Source of the DNA: Candidatus Methanomethylophilaceae archaeon
GTDB taxonomy: Archaea > Thermoplasmatota > Thermoplasmata > Methanomassiliicoccales > Methanomethylophilaceae
Reading direction: 5' to 3'
DNA length: 33,742 bases
Assembly: GCA_007116915.1 (NCBI GenBank)
Contig: SKHQ01000025.1
Coordinates: 1 to 33,742 of the forward strand
A program made the translations under genes and the position numbers. The notes below the pieces were generated by a model. It ran no database searches. It had not been told where the DNA came from and saw only the letters and a program-made list of their open reading frames with translations. Shown piece by piece: positions 8,697 through 16,796 of this stretch; within the stretch, counting starts at the first letter, position 1, and the number at the start of each line of letters is the position of its first letter.

Positions 8697-8936
8697 TCAC
8701 TTTAGCTGAACGCTGTAGCTCTGAATCACGGGGTTGGCCAGAAGTTTCCGGCACATCTCCTCACAGGCCTGCACGGCCTCATCGCCCTCGAGGTCCAGTT
8801 CCACTTGGAAGAATTTCATTGACCGGACGGAACTGATTCCTTCGAATCCTAGGAGCTCCAGCGCCTTTTTCGTATTCTGGCCCTCAGGGTCGGCGACCCC
8901 CTTTTTCAACTCTATTCTAATCTCAGCGACCGCCAT
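8697..8936 (-). CDS. purS: Phosphoribosylformylglycinamidine synthase subunit PurS
   Basis: Small bridging subunit of the PurLQS complex, needed to link PurQ and PurL for ammonia transfer. The 79-residue protein has the family layout: IRIELKKGVADPEGQNTKKALELLGF, then VRSMKFFQVEL and a C-terminal CRKLLANPVIQSYSV. The ATG at 8936 lies about 26 nt after the centre of a TATA-like element, so the transcript is probably leaderless. It heads purS-purL-purQ. Confidence 0.96.
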   Translation of the reverse strand: MAVAEIRIELKKGVADPEGQNTKKALELLGFEGISSVRSMKFFQVELDLEGDEAVQACEEMCRKLLANPVIQSYSVQLK

Positions 8937-8958
8937 TAACTGAGTGTATCAAAGTAGA

Positions 8959-8966
8959 ATACTTAA
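8959..8966 (-). promoter_or_regulatory. TATA-like promoter of purS-purL-purQ
   Basis: TTAAGTAT on the minus strand is centred about 26 nt before the purS ATG, predicting a leaderless message. It lies next to, and just downstream of, the trmI stop codon, so the pur operon can be transcribed independently of trmI. Confidence 0.5.
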
Positions 8967-8967
8967 G

Positions 8968-9741
8968 TCATTCTTCATCACGGGCCGCTTTCCTGGCGAA
9001 CACCAGGTAGCCGGTATGGCCGAGGGTGTCGAAGGACGGCCTGACACCGCCGGGATGGACATCCATCTCCCGTTGTATGTTCTCCAGGGCCCGGACCTCA
9101 ACGTATCCCCGGCTCCGCAGTTCTTTCACCGTCGCCTCAAGTTGATTGGTGTTCGGTATGTAGGCGCAAAACATTCCACCCATTCTGAGCATCGGTTCGA
9201 CGGCATCCATGGCCTCCCAGGGTACGGGCATGTCCATGACGACAGCGTCGGCGGTGATGTCCACGGTGGTTTCGATGGCGTCACCGATCGTATATGACCA
9301 GCGGTGCTGCATACCTGCCCGGGATATGTTCCTGCCCGCCCGTTTTGCATACTCATCACGCAACTCGATGGTATGCAGCACACCCTCCTCTGGAAGGGCT
9401 CGTAACAGGGCTATGCTCAGGGCACCGGAACCGGCACCGACCTCCAGGACCGTTCTGCAGGAAGGGATGTCACATTCCAGTACTATGGTGGCAGCATCCT
9501 TGGGAGTGACCACCTGGGCGCCCCTCTCCACCGAAGTCATGAGGTCGCTGACTCTGGGACGGAAAACATGCATCACCTTCCCCGCCAACTTGATAACATC
9601 ACCATCGCCGAGGGCGAGAAGACGGTCCCCGTCCAGTGTTCCCAACGATGCCATCTTCATCATGCCCGTCTGGGCACGGAACCAGTGCTTCCTTCCCTGG
9701 TTGTCCAGGATGAAAAGGTATTCGCCCTCTGTGAAAGTCAT
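8968..9741 (-). CDS. trmI: tRNA (adenine-N1)-methyltransferase TrmI
   Basis: SAM-dependent methyltransferase making m1A in the T-loop of tRNAs (positions 57/58 in archaea). The N-terminal barrel begins TFTEGEYLFILDNQGRKHW; the catalytic domain shows VLEVGAGSGALSIALL (SAM loop), HTIELRDEYAKRAGRNI and VVMDMPVPWEAMD. The frame extends to 9789, but the ATG at 9741 has a GGTGA site 4 nt upstream and matches where family members begin; this gives 257 residues. It is divergent from the HTH regulator at 9881 and upstream of purS on the same strand, 31 nt away. Confidence 0.93.
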   Translation of the reverse strand: MTFTEGEYLFILDNQGRKHWFRAQTGMMKMASLGTLDGDRLLALGDGDVIKLAGKVMHVFRPRVSDLMTSVERGAQVVTPKDAATIVLECDIPSCRTVLEVGAGSGALSIALLRALPEEGVLHTIELRDEYAKRAGRNISRAGMQHRWSYTIGDAIETTVDITADAVVMDMPVPWEAMDAVEPMLRMGGMFCAYIPNTNQLEATVKELRSRGYVEVRALENIQREMDVHPGGVRPSFDTLGHTGYLVFARKAARDEE

Positions 9742-9851
9742 ATGCTCACCGTCAGTCGATAGAGTGGCGGTGGTTATTACCTTTTCCAAACCCGTGACGA
9801 CATTGACAGCTGCCCGCTATCCTCTTAACGCTGAGGTGTTTTTCATAATAT

Positions 9852-9860
9852 TTTTATATT
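9852..9860 (+). promoter_or_regulatory. TATA box of the HTH-DUF1638 operon
   Basis: TTTTATATT is centred about 25 nt before the ATG at 9881, the classical archaeal spacing for a leaderless transcript. It is part of a small A/T-rich dyad, AATAT-TTTT-ATATT, at 9847-9860, which could also help autoregulation. Confidence 0.6.
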
Positions 9861-9880
9861 GTTCTATACTACAATTGTGT

Positions 9881-10636
9881 ATGAAAAGCGCCACAAGCTT
9901 CATCTCCGAGAGCCTGAAGGAGTTGGAGGAGAATTTCACGGCATATAGCGAACGTCTTCTGACAGTCCGAATGGATGATTTCAAGAGAGCTGTCATAGGC
10001 GAGGTCAACCAGGCGCTCAATGAGCATGGCAATCATCTTCTTTCCGCCGCCCCTCATAAAATGGAAGGGTTTGCATTCTGCATCACAAGGGACCAATGCC
10101 GTCAGCAGGTCGAGACGGTGATCGCCGAGTCATTGATGATATTCCAGAAGACGGGTCCGGAGGCCGCCAGCGTGAAACTGGACGAATTACGCGATAGTCT
10201 ATCGGATGGGTCCGTTAACTGCGCCAGCCGGGAATGTTCCGATTATCTGTTGAAGGTTTTGACCGAGGTCGAGTCAGCGTTCTCTATGGCATCACGCATA
10301 CAGTCGCGGATGTCGAAGCTAGCCACACCTAATGCGGAGACCGACCTCCTGTCGAACCCGTACACAATGCAAGCCATGGCCGCCCTCTCCAACCCTCACC
10401 GTGTGAGTCTGATGACCTTCATGCGCGATGGTGAGAAGGCATTCTCGGAGATGACCGACCACTCCGGACTCAAGGCGGGGCATCTACAGTTTCATCTCCG
10501 CAACCTCATGGAGCTCGGCCTGATGGACAAGACCAACAGGCGGGGCACGTACACCATAACCGCTGAGGGCATGGCCGCTTTGGACGCCATGCAGGAGTTC
10601 GGCAATCGCCTCAGCACGGCCCGGGGAGGGGAATGA
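9881..10636 (+). CDS. Winged-helix transcriptional regulator with N-terminal four-cysteine domain
   Basis: A 251-residue protein. Residues about 160-235 form an ArsR-like winged helix: AALSNPHRVSLMTFMRDGEKAFSEM, then GLKAGHLQFHLRNLMELGLM and a wing ending YTITAEGM. Residues 1-155 match no family I recognise and are largely helical; they hold two cysteine pairs, Cys67/Cys73 and Cys114/Cys119, which might bind a metal, cluster or thiol-reactive signal. The frame is open far upstream, but that part is antisense to trmI; the TATA box at 9852 places the start at 9881 in a leaderless message. The stop is 1 nt before the DUF1638 ATG, so regulator and DUF1638 form one operon. Confidence 0.8.
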   Translation: MKSATSFISESLKELEENFTAYSERLLTVRMDDFKRAVIGEVNQALNEHGNHLLSAAPHKMEGFAFCITRDQCRQQVETVIAESLMIFQKTGPEAASVKLDELRDSLSDGSVNCASRECSDYLLKVLTEVESAFSMASRIQSRMSKLATPNAETDLLSNPYTMQAMAALSNPHRVSLMTFMRDGEKAFSEMTDHSGLKAGHLQFHLRNLMELGLMDKTNRRGTYTITAEGMAALDAMQEFGNRLSTARGGE

Positions 10637-10637
10637 T

Positions 10638-11459
10638 ATGAAGGTCAACGGCACCTTAGGCATAATCGCCTGCCCCATACTCGAGGATGAGATAGTATAC
10701 TGCCGCGAGAAGGACGACCAGGTCGACAGCGTACTGCTGATACGGAACGACCACAGTTTCAGCTTCGAGCGCAAGATGCGTGACAGAGGATTGGACCTCC
10801 AACTCCTCGATGAGCAGGAATTCCTCCGCAACGGTGTGCAACTGCCCAAGGAGGGTTTCCATTGGGTGGTGTGGATGAAGGACCTCGGCCTGCACGAGGA
10901 GCCGAACGACCTTCGCAAGGAGATACTGGACTCCTTAGAAGGCGTGGATAACGTCTTTGATGGGATCCTGTTGTTCTACGGGCTGTGCGGCAACGCCCTC
11001 AAGGATATCCACGAATGGTCTTCGGAACGGATGAGGACTCCCGTGGACATCATATGTTCCCGCGACGGCAAGATCGTGGATGACTGCATAGCGGCCGCCA
11101 TCGGGGGACAGGACAACTACCTGCGCCTACTGCGCAAATACCCGGGGATACTCTATTTCACACCGGGATATGCCACCAACTGGGACCAGTTGCTGTTGCG
11201 TATGGAACTGTTCCGCGGGGTGGAGCAGGGGGATGACAGCATGGTGCGAATGGTCTTCGAGATGGCGGAGTACGACACGGTTATGAAGATACCGACCGGC
11301 CTGGGTGATGAGGGCGAGTTCGAGCGGTGCACCAGACAGTTCGCTGATCGTTTCGATTTCAACATCAAGACCCTCGACAAGGAGTGGTGCAACCTTGATG
11401 CGGTGGACTACAGCTACGCCATCGCCAAGGATCGTTTGGCCCAGGCCAAGAGAGGCTGA
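10638..11459 (+). CDS. DUF1638 family protein
   Basis: The 273-residue product fits the DUF1638 family: an N-terminal GTLGIIACPILEDEIVY, the signature LLFYGLCGNALKDI near 109-122, VDIICSRDGKIVDDCIAAAIGG near 136-157 and LYFTPGYATNWDQLL near 171-185. The function is not known. From memory, relatives occur in organisms with corrinoid methyltransferase systems, which fits a methylotrophic methanogen, but nothing here tests that. Conserved cysteines and histidine-poor sequence leave open a cofactor role. A GGGGA site precedes the ATG. The partner HTH gene immediately upstream suggests regulated expression. Confidence 0.8.
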   Translation: MKVNGTLGIIACPILEDEIVYCREKDDQVDSVLLIRNDHSFSFERKMRDRGLDLQLLDEQEFLRNGVQLPKEGFHWVVWMKDLGLHEEPNDLRKEILDSLEGVDNVFDGILLFYGLCGNALKDIHEWSSERMRTPVDIICSRDGKIVDDCIAAAIGGQDNYLRLLRKYPGILYFTPGYATNWDQLLLRMELFRGVEQGDDSMVRMVFEMAEYDTVMKIPTGLGDEGEFERCTRQFADRFDFNIKTLDKEWCNLDAVDYSYAIAKDRLAQAKRG

Positions 11460-11463
11460 AAAA

Positions 11464-11472
11464 GAATTAATA
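11464..11472 (+). promoter_or_regulatory. TATA-like promoter of small membrane protein
   Basis: GAATTAATA is centred about 27 nt before the ATG at 11495, so this short gene is probably transcribed on its own from a leaderless or near-leaderless start. Confidence 0.45.
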
Positions 11473-11494
11473 CGGGGATTCTATTGGAGCGGTT

Positions 11495-11710
11495 ATGGAA
11501 GAAAGCGCCTTCCCCTCTAGCTGGAAGAGGGCTATATGCACCCTCATGATCATCGCCGGCTTGGCCATCTACATCTATTGGGGAATAACCTACGGCGCCT
11601 GGAACATCCTTGCCCCGGAGTTCGTGGGCATCTACGGTCTGGTACTGGCTTTGACCGGTATCGGTGCCGCGGGACTGCTCCTTATGCGCTGGGAGAAGGA
11701 AGATTTCTGA
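11495..11710 (+). CDS. Small two-helix membrane protein, function unknown
   Basis: A 71-residue hypothetical protein with two predicted membrane helices, about residues 13-31 (AICTLMIIAGLAIYIYWGI) and 43-64 (VGIYGLVLALTGIGAAGLLLM), and a charged C terminus RWEKEDF. I recognise no family. A TATA-like element and ATG spacing support it as a real gene. Its TGA stop directly abuts the stop of proS on the other strand, with no bases between. Confidence 0.6.
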   Translation: MEESAFPSSWKRAICTLMIIAGLAIYIYWGITYGAWNILAPEFVGIYGLVLALTGIGAAGLLLMRWEKEDF

Positions 11711-13117
11711 TCACATAGACCGGGCGGCGTGGCCCAGCTTCTCGCTCTCTGCTTCGCAGACGATGCATCTTCTCTTCTCGCTATCCTTGTCATAGGGCGT
11801 TCCCAGCAGGGTAAGCCCGAACTTCTCCTCGATGGTCTGTCCGCAGACCTCCTCACCACACCACCCGAAACGGAGGGTCTTGGCCGGAGGGTCGTCCAAT
11901 GATTCCACGTCGGCTACTGAGCCCAGGTGTTTCTCCCAGGCCTTGGCGTTCATGTCCTCGGAGATGGTTCTCAACATAGACGCCGTTCCTTTTTCCAAAT
12001 CGTCCAAGGAGATGGTGCCCTTCTCGCCGTTGTCACGACGGGCGTAGGTAACCACGCCTCCATCCATGTCCCTCATCCCCAGTTCCAGGCGTAGAGGCAC
12101 ACCGCGGATCTCCCAGTCGAAGAACTTGCTGCCCGGCCTCTCATCGCGGTCGTCCAGTTTTACCCTCAGTCCGCAGGACTTAAGGCGCTCACTGATTTCC
12201 TCGGCGGCCTTCTGGACCACTTCAGCCTTCCCTTTCATGGGTATGGGTACGATGACCACCTGCAAAGGTGCCACGTCTGGAGGTAGCACCAGGCCCTTGT
12301 CGTCACCGTGTACGCCGATGATTGCACCTACCAAACGCTCGCTCATTCCGAAAGTGGTCTGGTGGACGAACTCCCTTCCTCCGTCATCGGTCTCATAGCT
12401 GATCTCGTAGGGTTTGGAGAAGTTGGTCAGGTAGTGGTGGATGGAACCTATCTGCAGGCTCCTGCCGTTGGGCATGGAGGTGTCGATTCCCACCGTGTAG
12501 TGGGCTCCGGGGAACTTGTCCCATTCCGTCCTGCGTAGCAGGGAATAGGGCAGGCACAACTTCCGCATGATCCTCTCCAGTATGATGAAGTCCTCCTCCA
12601 CCTGCTTCTGAGCGTCATCCTCATCAACATGACAGGTGTGGGACTCGAAGAAATGTATCTCCCTGACTCTGATGAACGAACGTGTCTGTTTGGTCTCATA
12701 GCGGAAGGTGTTGACCAATTGGTAGACCTTGAGAGGCAGATCGCTGTGCGACCTCACCCACAGGGCGAACATCGGATACATCGCCGTCTCACTGGTCGGT
12801 CTCAGCACCAGGCGCACATCGAGCTCGTTATCGCCGGCGTGTGTGACCCAGTACACCTCGGAGTCAAAACCCTTGATGTGGTCCTTCTCCTTCTGGAACT
12901 CGGTCTCAGGGATGAGAAGGGGGAAGCAGACCTCGTCATGCCCGGTGCAGTCCAACTCCTGACGTATGTAGGAGTCTATCTGCCGCATGATCTTCCAGCC
13001 GTAGGCTGTCCAGACGTTCATCCCCTTGATGGGGTAGCGCTTGTCGGATAACTGGGCACGCTCGACGATGTCGTTGTACCAATCGGAGAAATTTTCCTCT
13101 TTCTGGATGAGAATCAC
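11711..13117 (-). CDS. proS: Prolyl-tRNA synthetase, archaeal/eukaryotic type
   Basis: Class II synthetase that charges tRNA-Pro. The 468-residue protein is the archaeal/eukaryote-like form without the bacterial insertion domain: YPIKGMNVWTAYGWKIM near the N terminus, LRPTSETAMYPMF near 107-119, FRYETKQTRSFIRVREIHFFESHTCH (motif 2), and HQTTFGMSERLVGAIIGVHGDDKGLVLPP (motif 3 region), then an anticodon-binding domain and a C-terminal zinc-type module with Cys pairs in GWCGEEVCG and RRCIVCEAE. The start is GTG at 13117, immediately after and in frame with the TAG stop of prs. It ends SM rather than the usual Tyr. Confidence 0.95.
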   Translation of the reverse strand: MILIQKEENFSDWYNDIVERAQLSDKRYPIKGMNVWTAYGWKIMRQIDSYIRQELDCTGHDEVCFPLLIPETEFQKEKDHIKGFDSEVYWVTHAGDNELDVRLVLRPTSETAMYPMFALWVRSHSDLPLKVYQLVNTFRYETKQTRSFIRVREIHFFESHTCHVDEDDAQKQVEEDFIILERIMRKLCLPYSLLRRTEWDKFPGAHYTVGIDTSMPNGRSLQIGSIHHYLTNFSKPYEISYETDDGGREFVHQTTFGMSERLVGAIIGVHGDDKGLVLPPDVAPLQVVIVPIPMKGKAEVVQKAAEEISERLKSCGLRVKLDDRDERPGSKFFDWEIRGVPLRLELGMRDMDGGVVTYARRDNGEKGTISLDDLEKGTASMLRTISEDMNAKAWEKHLGSVADVESLDDPPAKTLRFGWCGEEVCGQTIEEKFGLTLLGTPYDKDSEKRRCIVCEAESEKLGHAARSM

Positions 13118-13978
13118 CTACCATCCTTCTCTGATGGCCTCGGCCACCAGTGGAGCCACGGAGATGTTGGACACCTCGTTCTCCAGGGTGTTGCAGCACA
13201 GCAGACTGTCTATGGTGCTGCCGGCAAGCCTCTCCAAGGCGCTCTTGGAGAAGACGCCGTGGGTACAGGCCACGCTGATGCTGGCCACTCCTTGGTTCGT
13301 CAACTGTTCACAGGCGGCGATTATGGTCCCGCCGGTGGCGATTATATCGTCCACGATGAGAACATGCTTACCGGCGCAGTCCAGTTTGGCGGGGGTTATG
13401 CGGACCTCGGTGCCGGAGAGACGGACCTTCTCCAGATGGTCAAAGGGGACGCCGATGAAACCGGATATCTCCTTGGCTCTCTGGGCGGCGCCTATGTCCG
13501 GTGCCAGCACCATATCGATGCCGCGGTCACGGAAATACTGGCCGATGGCCTTCGATGCCTTGATGTCCTTGGCGGGGCATTTGAACCAACGCAGCACATC
13601 CTCCTTGTGGATGTCAATCGTCAACACACGGTCGCAAAGGATCTCCAGCCTCTGCGCCATGACTTTGGCGCTCTCCGGCTCACCTGGTTTGAAAATGCGG
13701 TCCTGGCGAGCGTAACCGAAGTACGGTATGACGCAGGTTATGGACTTTGCTCCCAACCTCTTGGTGGCATCCTGCAACAGGAACATCTCGACCAGGTTCT
13801 CGTCTGGATAAGTGTTCTGGACGATTATAACGTGGTCATCCATGACGTCGTCGTCCACCCTAGTGTAACACTCCCCATCGGGGAAACGGGTGGTTGCGGC
13901 CTGTACGTATCTGCATTTTAGAATCATCGCCAATTCCTTGGCCATGTCCCTCGATGATGAGCCCCCGACGACTATCAT
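13118..13978 (-). CDS. prs: Ribose-phosphate pyrophosphokinase (PRPP synthase)
   Basis: Makes PRPP from ribose 5-phosphate and ATP, feeding purine, pyrimidine, histidine and tRNA-modification pathways. The 286-residue protein has the archaeal short form, starting MIVVGGSSSRDMAKELA, with RFPDGECYTRV near 31-41, the flexible-loop region CVIPYFGYARQDRIFKPGEP near 82-101 and the PRPP loop VLIVDDIIATGGTI near 207-220. The stop is a TAG followed directly by the GTG of proS in the same frame. PRPP is also the substrate for purines made by the pur genes upstream in this window. Confidence 0.96.
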   Translation of the reverse strand: MIVVGGSSSRDMAKELAMILKCRYVQAATTRFPDGECYTRVDDDVMDDHVIIVQNTYPDENLVEMFLLQDATKRLGAKSITCVIPYFGYARQDRIFKPGEPESAKVMAQRLEILCDRVLTIDIHKEDVLRWFKCPAKDIKASKAIGQYFRDRGIDMVLAPDIGAAQRAKEISGFIGVPFDHLEKVRLSGTEVRITPAKLDCAGKHVLIVDDIIATGGTIIAACEQLTNQGVASISVACTHGVFSKSALERLAGSTIDSLLCCNTLENEVSNISVAPLVAEAIREGW

Positions 13979-14040
13979 GACCGGTTAATCTCCATATCCC
14001 ATTTAATAACTACTCGTTACGCCCGCCACCAATCGTTTGT

Positions 14041-14048
14041 TTTATTTA
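14041..14048 (+). promoter_or_regulatory. TATA-like promoter of DUF357 gene
   Basis: TTTATTTA is centred about 27 nt before the ATG at 14072, predicting a leaderless message. Confidence 0.5.
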
Positions 14049-14071
14049 CCCTCCTCCGACTTATACCGCTC

Positions 14072-14374
14072 ATGGCGACGGTCCGGGACAGCATCGACGA
14101 CCAGTTGTTGGAAAGGTATATCGATACCACCGCCAAGGCATTGGATAGGCTCAAGGTCGCAGCTCCGGAAAGATCCTTCGCCAAGGTTCTGGCGGATGAC
14201 TTCCTGCGCATGGCGGAGTCATACTACCGCGATGCCATCCACTTCCGGGATACAGGGGACAAGGTCAACGCCTTCGCCTCCGTAAACTATGCCCACGGAT
14301 GGCTGGACTGCGGAGCCCGCCTCGGTCTTTTCGATGTGGGCGGTGACGACCAGCTGTTCACCCTTTACGAGTGA
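14072..14374 (+). CDS. DUF357 family protein
   Basis: A 100-residue archaeal protein of the DUF357 family, recognised from the C-terminal signature NYAHGWLDCGARLGLFDV near 69-86 after an amphipathic helix region (AESYYRDAIHFRDTGDKVNAFASV). It is probably an all-helical bundle. The biochemical role is unknown. The TGA-ended frame overlaps the end of AMP phosphorylase, read in the other direction, by 10 nt. Confidence 0.85.
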   Translation: MATVRDSIDDQLLERYIDTTAKALDRLKVAAPERSFAKVLADDFLRMAESYYRDAIHFRDTGDKVNAFASVNYAHGWLDCGARLGLFDVGGDDQLFTLYE

Positions 14375-15900
14375 CCCTTGAAGGAGACGCCCGCCTTTCT
14401 ACCGTTCCGGGACTTCTTCTCGATTACCAAGCCGCCCACCCAGAGAGGTTTCAACTTCATCGCCATTCCCGTGGCGCGATCCAACTTCTCCTTGTTGTCC
14501 GAATACACGGTCATGATGACCTCTCCCCTCTCCACCCGTTGATCGATCTTCTTGTGCAGGATTATGCCGCCGCCCTTGTATCGTGGCGCACCAGCAGTTC
14601 GTGCGATAGCCACCAGGCTCTTGTTGTCTATGGTGTTGACATAACCGTGGCGGCCGGCATATATGTCAAAGCTGTGTTTGCCGACGTTGATGTCGTCGGA
14701 GGACAGGTCGGGGTCGCCACCCTGCTCGCCGACGATCTCCCGGAACTTGACCAAAGCCCGCCCGGATTGCAGTATCTCCAGGGCCCGGGCGGTGCCGTTC
14801 TGCATCCCGCCCAACTCCAGTAGCATCCCCGCAATTCCGCTGGCCTTCTCGTGGACGTCCTTCAGACCCTGTTCACACTCCAATGCCCTTATGCATTCCC
14901 TGGCCTCCAAAGCGGGGCCTATGGCGGTGCCCAGAGGCTGTCGGCCGTCGGTAATGGCGCACTCCACTTCCATACCCAGTCGCCTACCTAAAGAGATGAA
15001 GGACTGGGCGAACTCTCTTGCATCATCGGGGTTGCCGATCTTGGTGCCCGGACCCATGGGTATGTCCATAACCAGGCGCTTGGCGCCCATGGCCATCTTC
15101 TTGCTCATTATCGACGCCATCATTATTGAGCGCGGGTCTATGCCCAGCGGGTACTGGGTCTCGATTATCAGTCTGTTGACCGGGGTGAGGTTCATGGCCC
15201 CTCCCCAGGCGAACACACCGCCGGTGCGTTGCGAGATATCCTTGATGCGCGACCCGCCCATCTCCACATCGCAGAAGACCTCCACGAAGTCAGCGGTACC
15301 GCAGGCGCTGCTTATGGCCCGCGATGAGGTCTTCGGGATCAAGAGTCCCGCCTCAGCGGCTATGGAGACAACGATAGGGGTGATCTTGTTACCGGGAACA
15401 CCGCCGATACTGTGGAAATCGAAGACCGGCCTTTCGAACTCCAGCACATCGCCGGTGCGGACCATTGCCAGGGTCAGGTCGTACACCTCCTCCTCGGTCA
15501 GACCGTTCACATGCAAGGCAGTGAGCCAGGCCGCGATCTCGCCTTTTGATATACGGCCCAACACTATCTCCTCAAGTACCGTGGCCATCTCCGGTGAGCT
15601 CAGCGGGACGCGGTCCATGGTCTTCTTGATGAGTTCCATGGAACGAGGGAGTGCCGGGGGTTTCAACTCCAGAATTTCACCGCCACTGAGGCCTTGCATA
15701 TCCATGACGCTGTTGGGAACAAGGACCTCCCCCGAGCTCAAGAGGCCGGAAGTCGAGCCGATACGGACCCTCATCTCCTTTGGGGACACGATACTGGCCA
15801 TTCCCGGTCCTGACATGTCCAGTTCCTTCAAGTCGGACTCATGTATCACCAGTCGGGGGCTGGAAGACTCCAGACCGTTACCCTTGACCTTCAGCTTCAT
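14365..15900 (-). CDS. deoA: AMP phosphorylase (archaeal thymidine-phosphorylase-like)
   Basis: Splits NMPs, mainly AMP, with phosphate to give base and ribose 1,5-bisphosphate, first step of the archaeal pentose-bisphosphate nucleotide salvage. The 511-residue protein has an extra N-terminal domain of about 85 residues typical of AMP phosphorylase, then the glycosyl-phosphorylase core: FHSIGGVPGNKITPIVVSIAAEAGLLIPKTSSRAISS near 168-204, ACGTADFVEVF near 206-216, and DVHEKASGIAGMLLELGG. The frame is open to 15924, but GGAGG 4 nt before the ATG at 15900 fixes the start. Ribose-1,5-bisphosphate isomerase and type III RuBisCO are not in this window. Stop is TAA. Confidence 0.92.
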   Translation of the reverse strand: MKLKVKGNGLESSSPRLVIHESDLKELDMSGPGMASIVSPKEMRVRIGSTSGLLSSGEVLVPNSVMDMQGLSGGEILELKPPALPRSMELIKKTMDRVPLSSPEMATVLEEIVLGRISKGEIAAWLTALHVNGLTEEEVYDLTLAMVRTGDVLEFERPVFDFHSIGGVPGNKITPIVVSIAAEAGLLIPKTSSRAISSACGTADFVEVFCDVEMGGSRIKDISQRTGGVFAWGGAMNLTPVNRLIIETQYPLGIDPRSIMMASIMSKKMAMGAKRLVMDIPMGPGTKIGNPDDAREFAQSFISLGRRLGMEVECAITDGRQPLGTAIGPALEARECIRALECEQGLKDVHEKASGIAGMLLELGGMQNGTARALEILQSGRALVKFREIVGEQGGDPDLSSDDINVGKHSFDIYAGRHGYVNTIDNKSLVAIARTAGAPRYKGGGIILHKKIDQRVERGEVIMTVYSDNKEKLDRATGMAMKLKPLWVGGLVIEKKSRNGRKAGVSFKGHS

Positions 15901-15959
15901 CTTTCCTCCGCGCTTGGTAATCAATGCTGTGATTCGATTTCTTATTGACGGTGTGTCCG

Positions 15960-16796
15960 CTAGTTAGTGAGTCTCGGCCCCAAAAGGTCAATGCCGCAGG
16001 TCCAGACATCTTTTCCGAGCACATCCTTGGCCGCAGCGATATCGCCGCGGAAGAAGAGGGAGTTCCCCAGCATGCACATGGATGCTCGGCCATATTGCTC
16101 CAGGGCATGCAAGGACTTCTCCACCGCACTGTCCAACAACCCCGTTCTCAGTGAGAATCGTTGCGATTGTGTGAACAGCGAGTCCCACCCCGGCTCTTTA
16201 AGGAAGGCGTCGATGCATTCCGCTCCCACACACTCTATCCTTGTTCTCGTAACGTCGTCGGAAAGTATCTCCGCCGTCATCATGGGCGGTCCAAGAACAG
16301 CCAGAAGCAGGTCGCCTTGCAGTGCCAATCTATCAACACTGCCGTACGGCGGCATTCCGGGCGATGTTCGCACCGAGACGCCCCCGGCCATTATCCCTGC
16401 AACATCCCCCATGCCTCCGCCTTCATCCAACTCGGCCACATGGGCGGCGCGGAACGCCGTCTCGGACGGCATTCCTCGTAAAGACGTGACAGCCAGGCAG
16501 GCGGCGACGGTGCCAGCCGCACTCATCGCGAAACCCTGGGAGACGGGAAGTTCGGTGTTGATACGAACCAGGACATCATCCACTCCCATGATGCGGAGTG
16601 CCGCGTTGGTCACATTGGCATCCTCCTCGATACCGTTCACGATTATCTCAAGGCGGTCATTGTCCTCAACATAAGCGTTCGCACCCAAGGCGAGGCAGAG
16701 GCCGATGCCTCTAGATCCTGACCGCAGAGGGTCATCCGACCTATGCGGTTGGAACACACAGGACACGTGGCCGGGGCAGAAGGCAGTGGCTCTCAT
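15960..16796 (-). CDS. Pantoate kinase (GHMP family)
   Basis: Archaeal CoA pathway enzyme that phosphorylates pantoate to 4-phosphopantoate. The 278-residue protein starts MRATAFCPGHVSCVFQPHR, carries the GHMP glycine loop LPVSQGFAMSAAGTVAA near 83-99 and the third motif PGMPPYG region in VRTSPGMPPYG. Its position right behind coaBC and the family-typical N terminus favour pantoate kinase over other GHMP kinases. The coaBC TGA overlaps the ATG as TGATG; a GTG one codon earlier is an alternative start. The stop is TAG, and only five sense codons follow before TAA. Confidence 0.88.
   Translation of the reverse strand: MRATAFCPGHVSCVFQPHRSDDPLRSGSRGIGLCLALGANAYVEDNDRLEIIVNGIEEDANVTNAALRIMGVDDVLVRINTELPVSQGFAMSAAGTVAACLAVTSLRGMPSETAFRAAHVAELDEGGGMGDVAGIMAGGVSVRTSPGMPPYGSVDRLALQGDLLLAVLGPPMMTAEILSDDVTRTRIECVGAECIDAFLKEPGWDSLFTQSQRFSLRTGLLDSAVEKSLHALEQYGRASMCMLGNSLFFRGDIAAAKDVLGKDVWTCGIDLLGPRLTN

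Noticed and set aside
9209..9880. Plus-strand open frame continuing the HTH regulator upstream
   Set aside because: It is antisense to trmI, has no homology, and the TATA box at 9852 would lie inside it. The regulator begins at 9881.
14663..15967. 434-codon open frame on the plus strand
   Set aside because: It mirrors the AMP phosphorylase gene and has no recognisable domain; a shadow of high-G+C coding sequence.
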